Source: Methanosarcina sp. MSH10X1 | GTDB taxonomy: Archaea > Halobacteriota > Methanosarcinia > Methanosarcinales > Methanosarcinaceae | Reading direction: 5' to 3' | DNA: 35,099 nucleotides | Assembly (NCBI RefSeq): GCF_004099695.1 | Contig: NZ_SCHL01000026.1 | Coordinates: forward strand, 1-35,099 | Part shown: positions 8,016 through 16,186 of the stretch, in pieces | Layout: each line of letters opens with the position of its first letter | Position numbering within the stretch: position 1 is the stretch's first letter | Program-made: the position numbers and the translations under genes | Notes under the pieces: generated by a model | What the model was told of the DNA's origin: nothing | Seen by the model: only the letters and a program-made list of their open reading frames with translations | Databases searched by the model: none

Positions 8016-9146
8016 TTAGTTTATACCCTCTACATCTAGTTTTTTATTATCGTAACTGCCAACTACAGTTTTCAGTTTGTCTGCATAGTCATATATGCAG
8101 TTTAAATCATCTATGGGAACTTTTTCTTCATCTTTATCTCCATTAAATAAGCCTAGATATTTTTGCTTAGTATTGAAATACATGCGGCAAATAGGTTTTC
8201 TGTTATTGTCATCTAATAACACACCGCAATAAGATTTCTTGTCTCTTATGGCAATCCTTTTTAGATCTAAGCTTTCACGAAGAATTGCCTTGATTATATA
8301 ATATCCTTCTAACTCTTCTTCAGTTGTTGCGATTCTTTCTGAGTTATCATCTGAAATATCAGATGAAGGTGGCTCTTTGCCTTCTTTAAAACTTGAGGTT
8401 TGCACAGGTTCTATTGAATTAGGAGAAAGTGAATCCTCAGTCATTGCGAATTTTAACCTTTCATTTATCCTGTCATTGATAAACTGATTGAGAGCATTCT
8501 TAGTAAGAACAGTGAATCTTTCACGGACACTTTGAGTAAAAGGAGAGTTAGTCACCTTTTTAGTAAAATATTTAACAAACTCTTCAGAGGGAGAATTAAT
8601 TTCATTAGCAAGTATCTGCTTGATTTCTTTTGTATATCTCAATTCACAGGCTACATTTGCCAAATCATCAATATTAAAAGACTCTTTCTTGAACCGCTTT
8701 AACTCATTTATCAAAGGTTCTTTGATATCTAATAAGTTTATCTCCAAAAATGCTTTATCATCCATTTTATTTGGAGCGTCAATATCTGTATAAAAACGAT
8801 ATATGATTCCATTTGTCAGGATTCCAATTTTTGCCTCACTTACGCTAAAATATCTGAATAGTTGAGAGGCGTATTCTTTATCAAGATCAGCGCCAATATT
8901 TTTACACTCTATCAGTATTATTGGCTTATCATCCTGAATAATAGCGTAATCAACCTTTTCTCCTTTTTTTGTTCCGTAATCTGTTGTAAATTCAGGAACA
9001 ACTTCAGTAGGATCAAAAACATTGTATCCTAGTATGTCTAAAAGAGGCATTATAAGAGCATTTTTTGTGGCTTCTTCAGTTTTTATACTTTCAGATAACT
9101 TGGGAATTTTTGCAGACAATACTTTTATTTGATCTATGAAATCCAT
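8016..9146 (-). CDS. Orphan restriction endonuclease-like protein (HsdR N-terminal-type PD-(D/E)xK domain)
   Basis: A 376-residue protein with a clear Shine-Dalgarno (AAAGGAG) before ATG 9146. The N-terminal half matches the type I restriction R-subunit N-terminal fold: helical start, then VDYAI (Asp66) and IECKN (Glu80-x-Lys82) as the PD-(D/E)xK catalytic triad, followed by ASQLFRYFSV and IGILTNGIIYRFYTD. The helicase/translocase motor of a true HsdR is absent, and no methylase or specificity gene adjoins it. The C-terminal 130 residues (after about 245) are a Ser-rich linker plus a domain I do not recognise. The gene is visibly more AT-rich than its neighbours, suggesting transfer. Possible orphan nuclease, defence or phage-derived. 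Confidence 0.72.
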   Translation of the reverse strand: MDFIDQIKVLSAKIPKLSESIKTEEATKNALIMPLLDILGYNVFDPTEVVPEFTTDYGTKKGEKVDYAIIQDDKPIILIECKNIGADLDKEYASQLFRYFSVSEAKIGILTNGIIYRFYTDIDAPNKMDDKAFLEINLLDIKEPLINELKRFKKESFNIDDLANVACELRYTKEIKQILANEINSPSEEFVKYFTKKVTNSPFTQSVRERFTVLTKNALNQFINDRINERLKFAMTEDSLSPNSIEPVQTSSFKEGKEPPSSDISDDNSERIATTEEELEGYYIIKAILRESLDLKRIAIRDKKSYCGVLLDDNNRKPICRMYFNTKQKYLGLFNGDKDEEKVPIDDLNCIYDYADKLKTVVGSYDNKKLDVEGIN

Positions 9147-9360
9147 TATTTTCTACTCCTTTATAGAAAATTCATCAAGACCTAAAAGTATCATAGCATC
9201 TTTATAGATATATTTACTGATATATGCATATTTTATCATAATCTTTCGCTAATTCTTATAGTTACCTGGTGCTTCAATTGTTTCCTTCAAGTTTTTGAAG
9301 TAACTGAGATTAATTCTCAGCTATTAACTTATCAGATTGTTAAATTGAAAGACAGTAGTA

Positions 9361-9377
9361 GAAAACAAAAAAACTTT
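9361..9377 (-). terminator. Candidate T-run terminator after connectase gene
   Basis: On the minus strand this reads as a run of seven T's in a T-rich context, about 30 bases past the stop codon of the gene at 9404-9985. Such T-runs are the usual archaeal termination signal. It would separate that gene from the restriction-like gene downstream. Confidence 0.4.
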
Positions 9378-9403
9378 AGAAACGATTGTCTTTTTTTATT
9401 TTT

Positions 9404-9985
9404 TCACCCTTTCCGATCCTCTTCCACAGCCTTCAAAACATCAACACTCGACATTGTCTGAATCAAATAGAACTGCTGGCTCACAGATGCGGTTTTCCTG
9501 GCTGCGGTTTCCATGCAGAGCATGAGAATTTTTACGGCATCCTGAAAAGTGCTTTTTTTTGTCCAGTTGTCCTTGAAGCATTTATTGGCTACCTGCTTTG
9601 TGAATTCGTTTCCGAGGACTATTAAGGTGCTTCCCTTTGCGTGCGAGGTTAAGGTTAATTCGAAGTCTATGAGTTCGGCAATCGCGTAATTTCCGGCTGA
9701 GGCGTAAAGTCTTCGTTTTTTAACGACTCCGCCTTCGATTGAGGACACTTCGCCTGCCAGAACGCCGTTCCTTTCCGAGATTTTGCTCTTGCAGTCCGTG
9801 ACCGTTATGCCGACCCCGAATTCCCTGGCTTTTTCTGCGAGTTCGCCGTCCGTGGCTATTGCCCCGCTGTAGAGCTCTTTTTCGAGCTTTTCCCGATCCG
9901 GCTTATCTCCTTCGAAGGTTATTTCCCGCAGGTCTCCGGTCATTACTGCACCGTTTTTCCCGATAAAAGCGATAACTAGGGTCAT
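9404..9985 (-). CDS. Connectase (DUF2121), proteasome-related protein ligase
   Basis: A 193-residue protein beginning MTLVIAFIGKNGAVMTGDLRE. Removing the initiator Met would expose Thr1, the expected nucleophile of this Ntn-hydrolase relative of proteasome beta subunits. Central and C-terminal segments RRLYASAGNYAIAELI, GNEFTKQVANKCFKDNWTKK and LMLCMETAARKTASVS fit my memory of the DUF2121 proteins of Methanosarcina. Connectases from methanogens were described as ligating or exchanging peptides at a KDPGA-type motif of the methyltransferase subunit MtrA. No mtr gene lies in the window. It appears monocistronic, with an upstream spacer of 264 bases to the divergent pirin gene. Confidence 0.85.
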   Translation of the reverse strand: MTLVIAFIGKNGAVMTGDLREITFEGDKPDREKLEKELYSGAIATDGELAEKAREFGVGITVTDCKSKISERNGVLAGEVSSIEGGVVKKRRLYASAGNYAIAELIDFELTLTSHAKGSTLIVLGNEFTKQVANKCFKDNWTKKSTFQDAVKILMLCMETAARKTASVSQQFYLIQTMSSVDVLKAVEEDRKG

Positions 9986-10249
9986 CTTTCAGGTTCCTTT
10001 GTTTCTTTGTTTTTATCTTTCTTGATTATTCCCTGTTTTTTATTTTTATATTTATTTCAGCTACCTTAAAGAAATCTGGCTATAGATCAGGATTGAGTTT
10101 TCATGCCATAAAAACCTATCAATTATATTCAACGTGAATCCATCGCGCCAACTTTATGTGGTTTTATAGCGCGTTTTCCAAAAAACCAAAATACCACGAT
10201 CTTAATAGTAGGATAAGGGATCGAGAAATAGTTTTCATGTGGGGTAATT

Positions 10250-11158
10250 ATGCTGTCCAATCCGAGAAGAATCCGAAAATTAATAAAAAGTATGCCGACT
10301 GTTGAAGGGGCAGGTGTACATATCAGGCGGGCTTTTGGGTTTCATCAGGTGCCTGAGCTTGATCCGTTTCTGCTTTTTGATGAGTTTCATTCCGCGAACC
10401 GGAAAGACTACGAGAGCGGATTTCCGTGGCATCCCCACAGGGGGATGGAAACTATAACCTATGTTATTGAGGGAGCGGTCAGGCATGAGGACAGCCTGGG
10501 AAATAAAGGGCTGATCGAAGCCGGAGATGTGCAGTGGATGACGGCGGGAAGCGGGATTGTCCATCAGGAAATGCCTGAAGGGGATGAAAAAGGGCACTTG
10601 TGGGGCTTTCAACTCTGGACAAACCTGCCGGCTTCGCACAAGATGATGAAGCCGCGCTACCAGGAAATCAAAAGCAATAGAGTTCCAGAACTTCTTATGG
10701 AAAAAGGGCTGAAAGTGAGGATTATTTGCGGGGACGTGAATGGGGTCGAGGGACCTGTAAAAGGAATCGTTACCGAGCCCGAATATCTGGACATAACCGT
10801 GCCACCGGGAGAGAAGTTCACCCACATCACGCTTCCGGGCTATACGGTCTTTGTATACGTAATAGAGGGAAAAGGTCATTTCGATAAGGGAAGAGAGCCG
10901 TGTGCTTTTGAAATTGAAGGCGGAAGATACCTCGACCCTGCCGAACACTGTGCAATAGGGCCGGAGTACCTGGTTCTCTATGGGGACGGAAATTCCCTGG
11001 AAGTGACTGCCGGGGATAAAGGCGTAAGATTCCTGCTTATTTCCGGAAAACCGATAGGTGAGCCAGTAGCCTGGTACGGACCGATCGTTATGAACACACA
11101 GGAAGAATTAAAGACGGCTTTTGAAGAGTATCGAAAAAACACGTTTATTAAACATTAA
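10250..11158 (+). CDS. Pirin family protein
   Basis: A 302-residue bicupin of normal pirin length. The N-terminal cupin has HPHRGMETITYVIEG (His61, His63) and GSGIVHQEMPEG (His105, Glu107), the four metal ligands of pirins. The C-terminal cupin has a VYVIEGKG strand and no metal set. The start ATG 10250 follows a GTGGGGT sequence about five bases before. Pirins are cytoplasmic metal-binding proteins; some show quercetin dioxygenase activity and others act as redox-sensitive regulators. The role in archaea is not established. It stands alone, divergent from connectase across an AT-rich spacer. Confidence 0.93.
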   Translation: MLSNPRRIRKLIKSMPTVEGAGVHIRRAFGFHQVPELDPFLLFDEFHSANRKDYESGFPWHPHRGMETITYVIEGAVRHEDSLGNKGLIEAGDVQWMTAGSGIVHQEMPEGDEKGHLWGFQLWTNLPASHKMMKPRYQEIKSNRVPELLMEKGLKVRIICGDVNGVEGPVKGIVTEPEYLDITVPPGEKFTHITLPGYTVFVYVIEGKGHFDKGREPCAFEIEGGRYLDPAEHCAIGPEYLVLYGDGNSLEVTAGDKGVRFLLISGKPIGEPVAWYGPIVMNTQEELKTAFEEYRKNTFIKH

Positions 11159-11511
11159 TTTCCTGAATTCAGGCTGAAGTTCTTACATTTTTAAATTTAT
11201 GCTTCCGGAACGCAACAGCTTACAAAGAATTTTAGCTTCTGCCAGGGCAGTTAGAATTCTATTAATTCTATTCCGAAATTTATTGCTCTTCAGTACTTTT
11301 GCTTCAGAGCACACAATGATGTTAATTTCTGATTGAAGATCCGTTTTTAACTGAAAATTCCTTTCATTACAAAGCTTTTAAATATTGGGGTATGTTATCT
11401 ATATCTAACTAAATGTTAAAAATATCGAATAATTTGTTGTAAATAATAAACAAAACCTTGCAAAAGATTGTTTCACAAAAGATTGTTTCAGATTTACTGC
11501 GAGATGAGAGT
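11159..11511. other. Intergenic spacer with 15-bp tandem duplication
   Basis: No gene is supported here. The only clear structure is a perfect tandem duplication of CAAAAGATTGTTTCA at 11461-11475 and 11476-11490, 21 bases before the ATG at 11512. A frame continuing upstream through it to TTG 11458 (reading QKIVSQKIVS) is probably not translated. The duplication could be an operator for the adjacent XRE-type regulator. Confidence 0.6.
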
Positions 11512-11910
11512 ATGGAAAAAAAATATCTGTATAAACTTGTTTTCGGAATAGCCTTAATGGCTGCCGGAACCTTATCTGTAGTCTTATCAGAAGTTCTTTT
11601 TGATATTGATATACTGATCCCGATTTTTCTGATCAATATGGGGCTGATTATTTTCATTGCCACAGTTTTCAGGCTTTTCAGGCGTGGGGACCTTCCTGAC
11701 AGGGACGAGAGGACAAAAAAGCTGGCAGCTTACGGCATTACTTATTCCTGGTTGCTGACTCTTGTTGTTATCACGGTGCTATCTTGGATTCAGTATTTCG
11801 GGCTGGCCGAACTGACAGCAAACGGCGTGCTGGGTATAATTCTTTTCTTTATGATAATTTCCGCAAACGTTTTCAGGTGGTATTTCATGCGGAAAGGTGA
11901 CATCGAGTGA
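11512..11910 (+). CDS. Four-span membrane protein, DUF2178-like, partner of XRE regulator
   Basis: A 132-residue protein from ATG 11512 (MEKKYLYKLVFG). Four hydrophobic spans are visible: about 8-26, 30-53, 79-98 and 104-124, with a charged loop FRRGDLPDRDERTKKLAAYG between spans 2 and 3 and a short basic C terminus. The loop motif D-E-R-x-x-K and the layout fit the DUF2178-type membrane proteins that sit directly before a small XRE-type HTH gene. Here the stop is 20 bases before that gene, so the two form an operon. The function of such pairs is unknown; a membrane sensor of or immunity partner to the regulator is conceivable. Confidence 0.72.
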   Translation: MEKKYLYKLVFGIALMAAGTLSVVLSEVLFDIDILIPIFLINMGLIIFIATVFRLFRRGDLPDRDERTKKLAAYGITYSWLLTLVVITVLSWIQYFGLAELTANGVLGIILFFMIISANVFRWYFMRKGDIE

Positions 11911-11929
11911 GATTTCCGGAGGGTAAACC

Positions 11930-12136
11930 GTGAAAACAAGGATAAAGGAACTCCGGGCGAGGCATGACCTTACTCAGGAAGCCCTTGCTAAAATGGTTGG
12001 AGTCAGGAGAGAAACCATAGTCTTTCTTGAAAAAGGAAAATACAACCCTTCGCTCAAACTTGCGCACCGGATCTCAAAGTGTCTTAACACAACAATTGAT
12101 GAACTATTTATCTTTGAAGATTCGGACCTCGAATAA
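11930..12136 (+). CDS. XRE-family HTH transcriptional regulator (small)
   Basis: A 68-residue protein that is almost entirely a lambda-repressor-like [23 protein letters not shown] (helices 1-2), [19 protein letters not shown] (recognition helix) and [19 protein letters not shown]. The start is GTG 11930 with a strong Shine-Dalgarno CCGGAGGG seven bases before it. It is co-transcribed with the membrane protein just upstream. Proteins of this YgzD-like size usually repress their own operon; the 15-bp direct repeat at 11461-11490 is a plausible binding site. Confidence 0.93.
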   Translation: MKTRIKELRARHDLTQEALAKMVGVRRETIVFLEKGKYNPSLKLAHRISKCLNTTIDELFIFEDSDLE

Positions 12137-12250
12137 TTCCTGAAACATTTTTCCTTCGAAGTATCTTTACCGGTTCTTCCCCTTTTCTTAAAGAGAGCCT
12201 CGGATGTTCCCTGAATAAATTTTCTTAACTTCCTCTCCATAAGTCGTATA

Positions 12251-12315
12251 TTTTCTGTAATATTTCTGTAATATTTCTGTAATATTTCTGTAATATTTCT
12301 GTAATATTTCTGTAA
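12251..12315. repeat. 11-bp tandem repeat
   Basis: One imperfect and five perfect copies of TATTTCTGTAA. It sits 115 bases after the HTH gene stop and 116 bases before the ABC transporter operon. The 11-bp period is close to one helical turn, so bound proteins would lie on one face of DNA; alternatively it is a simple slippage product. The rest of 12137-12430 holds only AT-rich promoter-like sequence and the GGAG ribosome site of the next gene. Confidence 0.9.
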
Positions 12316-12430
12316 TTATTTTGCAATTTTTCTTTACAAGTGAAATTCTTCTTTTAACATGAAGCATAAAGAAAATAAACTTTTAAACAATTAATTATAT
12401 TTACATAAGTAAGTCATTCTGGAGAAAAAT

Positions 12431-13171
12431 ATGGAAAATACACTGATTGCCTTTCGGAACGTCTGGAAAACTTATCAGATGGGAGAAGTCCAGGTCAATG
12501 CCCTGAAGGCTGTAAGCGTAAAATTCAGGAAAGGAGAGTTCGCTGCAATAGTGGGGCCTTCAGGAAGTGGAAAATCCACAATGATGAATCTTGTGGGCTG
12601 CCTCGATATCCCTACAAAAGGTGAGATTTTCCTGAAAGGCCGGAACATAGCCTGGCTTGAAGAGTCGGATCTTGCAGCCCTGAGAGGCAGAACAATAGGA
12701 TTTGTTTTCCAGCAGTACAACCTGATTCCCGGTATGACAGCCCTTGAAAACGTGCTTTTGCCCCTTGAAATCCAGGAAATTGACGATGGAGTTGCAGAAA
12801 AAAGGGCAAAGAAACTGCTTGCACTCGTAGGGCTTTCGGATAAAATCCAGCACAAGCCCTCTCAGCTTTCAGGCGGCCAGCAGCAAAGGGTCTCTATAGC
12901 CAGAGCTCTTGCCTGCAATCCCGAAATCATTCTCGCAGATGAGCCAACAGGTGCCCTGGATAGTGTGACAGGAAAAGAATTACTGGCAATGCTTCACCGG
13001 CTCTGGAAAGAGGAAGGTAAAACAATAGTCATGGTTACGCACGACCTGCACCTTGCGAGATATGCAAGGAGGCACATCGAGCTAAAGGATGGAAAAATTG
13101 TCAGAGACGGGATTAATGAAGAAAAGCTCGACCCCGAAATCCATTACGAGGTGCCGGAAACTGAAGCCTGA
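12431..13171 (+). CDS. ABC transporter ATP-binding protein, MacB/LolD type
   Basis: A 246-residue ATPase with Walker A GPSGSGKST (42-50), Q-loop in FVFQQYNL (about 91-98), signature LSGGQQQR (146-153), Walker B IILADEPTGALD (166-177) and switch His in MVTHD (204). The ADEPTGALD sequence and the paired permease identify the MacB/LolD (FtsE-like) class, which powers mechanotransmission or extrusion rather than uptake. It is the first gene of a three-gene set with the proteins at 13263 and 14683. Cytoplasmic side of the membrane; substrate unknown. Shine-Dalgarno GGAG lies eight bases before ATG. Confidence 0.95.
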   Translation: MENTLIAFRNVWKTYQMGEVQVNALKAVSVKFRKGEFAAIVGPSGSGKSTMMNLVGCLDIPTKGEIFLKGRNIAWLEESDLAALRGRTIGFVFQQYNLIPGMTALENVLLPLEIQEIDDGVAEKRAKKLLALVGLSDKIQHKPSQLSGGQQQRVSIARALACNPEIILADEPTGALDSVTGKELLAMLHRLWKEEGKTIVMVTHDLHLARYARRHIELKDGKIVRDGINEEKLDPEIHYEVPETEA

Positions 13172-13262
13172 GAGGGAAAATATGAACTTTTCGGAAGTAT
13201 GTGCCCTATAAAATCCTTCCGTATTTTTTTAGATTTATAAGACTAAAAGCTGAGGAATATAA

Positions 13263-14648
13263 ATGAATCTTAAACTTACAGGTGTTATTTGCTTGCTCTT
13301 GCTGCTCTTTTCACTCATTCAACCTGTACTGGCTGAAGATACTCTCGACGATAAGAACAGCCCTCAAGATAATAGCGACTCTGAGGATGAGAGTGCAGGT
13401 CTGGGTCTTGACAAAGGCTTAACTGTCGACCTGCTCAACCAGGACCCGGATCCTGTAAAACCCGGGGACGTCCTTGAAGTCAGGCTTTCGATCCAGAATA
13501 CGGGATATAAGGATCTGGAAAATTGTATCGTGGAAATAAAGCCCAATTATCCTTTCAGGGCTCTTGCCGGAGAGAAACTTGTACAGAACATAGGTACACT
13601 GGGAAAACGTTCTGAGGATAATCGCAGAAGGGTCGTGAAATTCAAGCTCGGGCTTGAGAACAGTGTCAATGCAGGCAAGTATCCTCTGAAGGTGTATATT
13701 TATACAAAAGGGAACGAAGATAGGCTTGCTCTTACTAAAGAACTCAACATAGAAGTTAACAGCGAATCAAACGCTGAAATCGAATATATCAGTGTTGAAA
13801 AAATGGTCCCTGGAAAGAAAACCAATCTTATTTTCGGTATAAAGAACGTGGGAAACTCTCCATTGAAAAATGCAATGTTTTCCTGGGAATGTACCGGGGA
13901 TGTGATCCTGCCTGTAGGTTCCAGTAATGTCAAGCACATTAACCTTGTCGACATCGATGATACTGCCAATGTCAGCTTCGAGGTCCTGACGAACGTCAAT
14001 ACGAAGCCAGGCATGTATAAGCTGGATATGGTGCTTACATATGATGATATTGAAGAACTCAAGACTATCACGGAAGCGGGTACTGTAGATAACCAGAAGC
14101 GAAAAGAGATCAAAAGCAAGGCTGGGATCTATATCGGGGGCACCACGGAATTCGATATAGCATTTATGGAAAGAGGACCTGCCGGATCTTACACTTTTTC
14201 GGTTTCGAACATAGGAAATAATGGGGCAAATTCAGTTAAGGTTTCTGTACCCTTGCAGGCAAACTGGAGCGTTACGGACGGAAGCAACTCCGTAATGCTC
14301 GGGAACCTGCCAAAAGGAGATTATACAGTTGCCGAATTCAACTTGAAGCCAAAAGAGATGGGAAAAGACCTGCCAATAAAATTTGAAATAAGCTATACCT
14401 CAAATGACGGGATCAGGCAGGTCGAGGAAAAGCAATTGTCCCTCTATTCCGCGCCATTTACTCCCTCAGCCGAGCCTGATATGCCTCAGGAAGGCGACTC
14501 GGGATCATTTAAGTATAAAGCCGGATTCGCCATGCTTGCCTGTGTAGCGTGCGTTGTGGTTTATAAAAAGCATCAGAAAAAGAGAGAAGCAAATAGCGCG
14601 CAGGAAAGAGAATTTAACGAAATGGAATCCGAAGGTCCGGGCAGGTAA
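13263..14648 (+). CDS. Secreted S-layer-domain-like (COG1361-type) protein of the ABC transporter set
   Basis: A 461-residue protein with a signal peptide (about 1-24, LLLLLFSLIQPVLA), an acidic Asp/Ser linker, repeated extracellular beta-sandwich domains of the NEW3/CARDB sort (LSIQNTGYKDLENCIVEI, GIKNVGNSPLKNA, SVSNIGNNGANSVKVSV) and a C-terminal membrane span (about 420-434) followed by a basic cytoplasmic tail. These domains are typical of COG1361 S-layer-like archaeal proteins. Placement between the ATPase and permease genes suggests it takes the place of the MacA-type adaptor and presents the outer face of the transporter. Start ATG follows CTGAGG. Spacing to the permease gene is 34 bases. 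Confidence 0.82.
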   Translation: MNLKLTGVICLLLLLFSLIQPVLAEDTLDDKNSPQDNSDSEDESAGLGLDKGLTVDLLNQDPDPVKPGDVLEVRLSIQNTGYKDLENCIVEIKPNYPFRALAGEKLVQNIGTLGKRSEDNRRRVVKFKLGLENSVNAGKYPLKVYIYTKGNEDRLALTKELNIEVNSESNAEIEYISVEKMVPGKKTNLIFGIKNVGNSPLKNAMFSWECTGDVILPVGSSNVKHINLVDIDDTANVSFEVLTNVNTKPGMYKLDMVLTYDDIEELKTITEAGTVDNQKRKEIKSKAGIYIGGTTEFDIAFMERGPAGSYTFSVSNIGNNGANSVKVSVPLQANWSVTDGSNSVMLGNLPKGDYTVAEFNLKPKEMGKDLPIKFEISYTSNDGIRQVEEKQLSLYSAPFTPSAEPDMPQEGDSGSFKYKAGFAMLACVACVVVYKKHQKKREANSAQEREFNEMESEGPGR

Positions 14649-14682
14649 ATCGAAAGAACGCTGAAACTGGAGCCTGTGTTCC

Positions 14683-16086
14683 ATGAAAACCGGGAAAATT
14701 TTAAGAATCGCCCTGAGTATGGTCAAATCCAATAAGCTGAGAAGCTGGCTGACCATTATAGGGGTGATAATAGGCATTGCTTCGGTAATGGCAATCGTCA
14801 CTACAGGGGAGTACTTCGAGAAAGAGGTGACTGAAACTCTGGAAGGCTTCGGGGGTGATACCATCACAATCGTAGCCTCAACTCCCTTCCAGATAACCGA
14901 CGAAGAATTCATGGTTGAGGATTCCGTAGTTGAGGGTTCGGGAGATCTGGAAGAAGGTCTGGAGGAAAATTCTGAGAATTCGGAAGTAGGATCGGGGATG
15001 ATTACAGAAGCCGGAGAGTACGAGGTAGAAGCTAAGACCAGTACAGCTGACTATCTGGAACCTGAATCCGCAGAAGAAGCTGAACTTACAAAAATGGATG
15101 TATTTACCCTGCGCCGCATTCCGGCTATTGAATATATCAATGTTAATGTTGAACACGGTACAGAGCTGCAATTCGGCGGCGAGAATGTCTGGGTCTGGAT
15201 CAAAGGTGTGGACCCGGCTGTGTGGCCCAGGATTATCAAAAAAGATCTGGAGCAGGGAAGGATGCTAAAAGCCGGGGATAGGAATGTTGTGGTCCTTTCG
15301 AATGAACTTGCAAAGGAGGGTTTCCAGAAAGAAATCAGGCTAAACCAGATGATTATGTTGAACGGCAGGTCGTACCGGGTGGTCGGGATCCTTGCAGAGG
15401 GCGGCGGACTTCTGGGAGGCCTTACCGGGCTTTTCGGAAGCAGCCTTTATATGCCTTACCAGGAAATATATTCCCTTTCCAGTGATGAAGATTCTCCTGA
15501 GAGGGAAAGGGATACTTACAGTTCTATAGAGGTAAAACTTTACAAAGGAGCTGATTACAATTCCTCGATTCAGGAAATTGAGAATAAATTGAGGCTCTCA
15601 AGAAGAGTTAATGAAAACACCCAGGATTTCTATGTTAATTCTAATAAAGAAGCAATAGAAAATGTCAGAAAGCTGATTAACGGCCTGACGGCTTTTCTGG
15701 CTTTCATTGCAGGGATTTCTCTTCTTGTGGGTTCTACAGGAATTGCAAATACCATGTTTACATCGGTGCTCGAAAAAACCAAAGAGATCGGAATCATGAA
15801 AGCGATAGGGGCAAGAAACCGGGATATAATGCTGATCTTTCTTTGTAATTCCGCAATGATCAGCCTTGTAGGCGGAATCATAGGCATCCTGCTTGGCACG
15901 GCAGCAGTGCAGGCGGTCCTTTTCTTCCTCTCAATAAAAATGAACGCTCCCTTCGAGTTCGCCCTCAGCCTTAAAGCTACCTTTATTGCAACCTTTGTTT
16001 CCATAATCGTGGGCTTGATTGCAGGTCTGGTGCCTGCAAAGAACGCCTCGGAACTCAAGCCTGTGGACGCATTGAGATATGAGTAA
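14683..16086 (+). CDS. ABC transporter permease, MacB/FtsX type
   Basis: A 467-residue protein: N-terminal span (about 21-42, WLTIIGVIIGIASVMAIVTT), a large extracytoplasmic MacB-PCD-like region with an acidic Glu/Ser-rich insert (about 80-130), then three C-terminal spans of an FtsX domain (AFLAFIAGISLLVGSTGIAN, NSAMISLVGGIIGILLG, FVSIIVGLIAGLVPA). The coupling segment EKTKEIGIMKAIGARNRDIM is present, as expected for contact with the ATPase. It is last in the transporter set and probably works as a dimer with the 12431 ATPase. The acidic insert is longer than I expect for this family. Shine-Dalgarno GGAG lies about ten bases before ATG. Confidence 0.93.
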   Translation: MKTGKILRIALSMVKSNKLRSWLTIIGVIIGIASVMAIVTTGEYFEKEVTETLEGFGGDTITIVASTPFQITDEEFMVEDSVVEGSGDLEEGLEENSENSEVGSGMITEAGEYEVEAKTSTADYLEPESAEEAELTKMDVFTLRRIPAIEYINVNVEHGTELQFGGENVWVWIKGVDPAVWPRIIKKDLEQGRMLKAGDRNVVVLSNELAKEGFQKEIRLNQMIMLNGRSYRVVGILAEGGGLLGGLTGLFGSSLYMPYQEIYSLSSDEDSPERERDTYSSIEVKLYKGADYNSSIQEIENKLRLSRRVNENTQDFYVNSNKEAIENVRKLINGLTAFLAFIAGISLLVGSTGIANTMFTSVLEKTKEIGIMKAIGARNRDIMLIFLCNSAMISLVGGIIGILLGTAAVQAVLFFLSIKMNAPFEFALSLKATFIATFVSIIVGLIAGLVPAKNASELKPVDALRYE

Positions 16087-16186
16087 GGCGTACTATCCTG
16101 GAATCGTATCCTGGAATTGTATTATACTGCCCTGTTAAAACGGAATGGAACGGCTTTAAATAATTTATTTGCCCTACAGTAATGAA

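Noticed and set aside
10280-10948. 222-codon minus-strand frame opposite pirin
   Set aside because: Lies entirely within the well-supported pirin gene and has no recognisable protein features.
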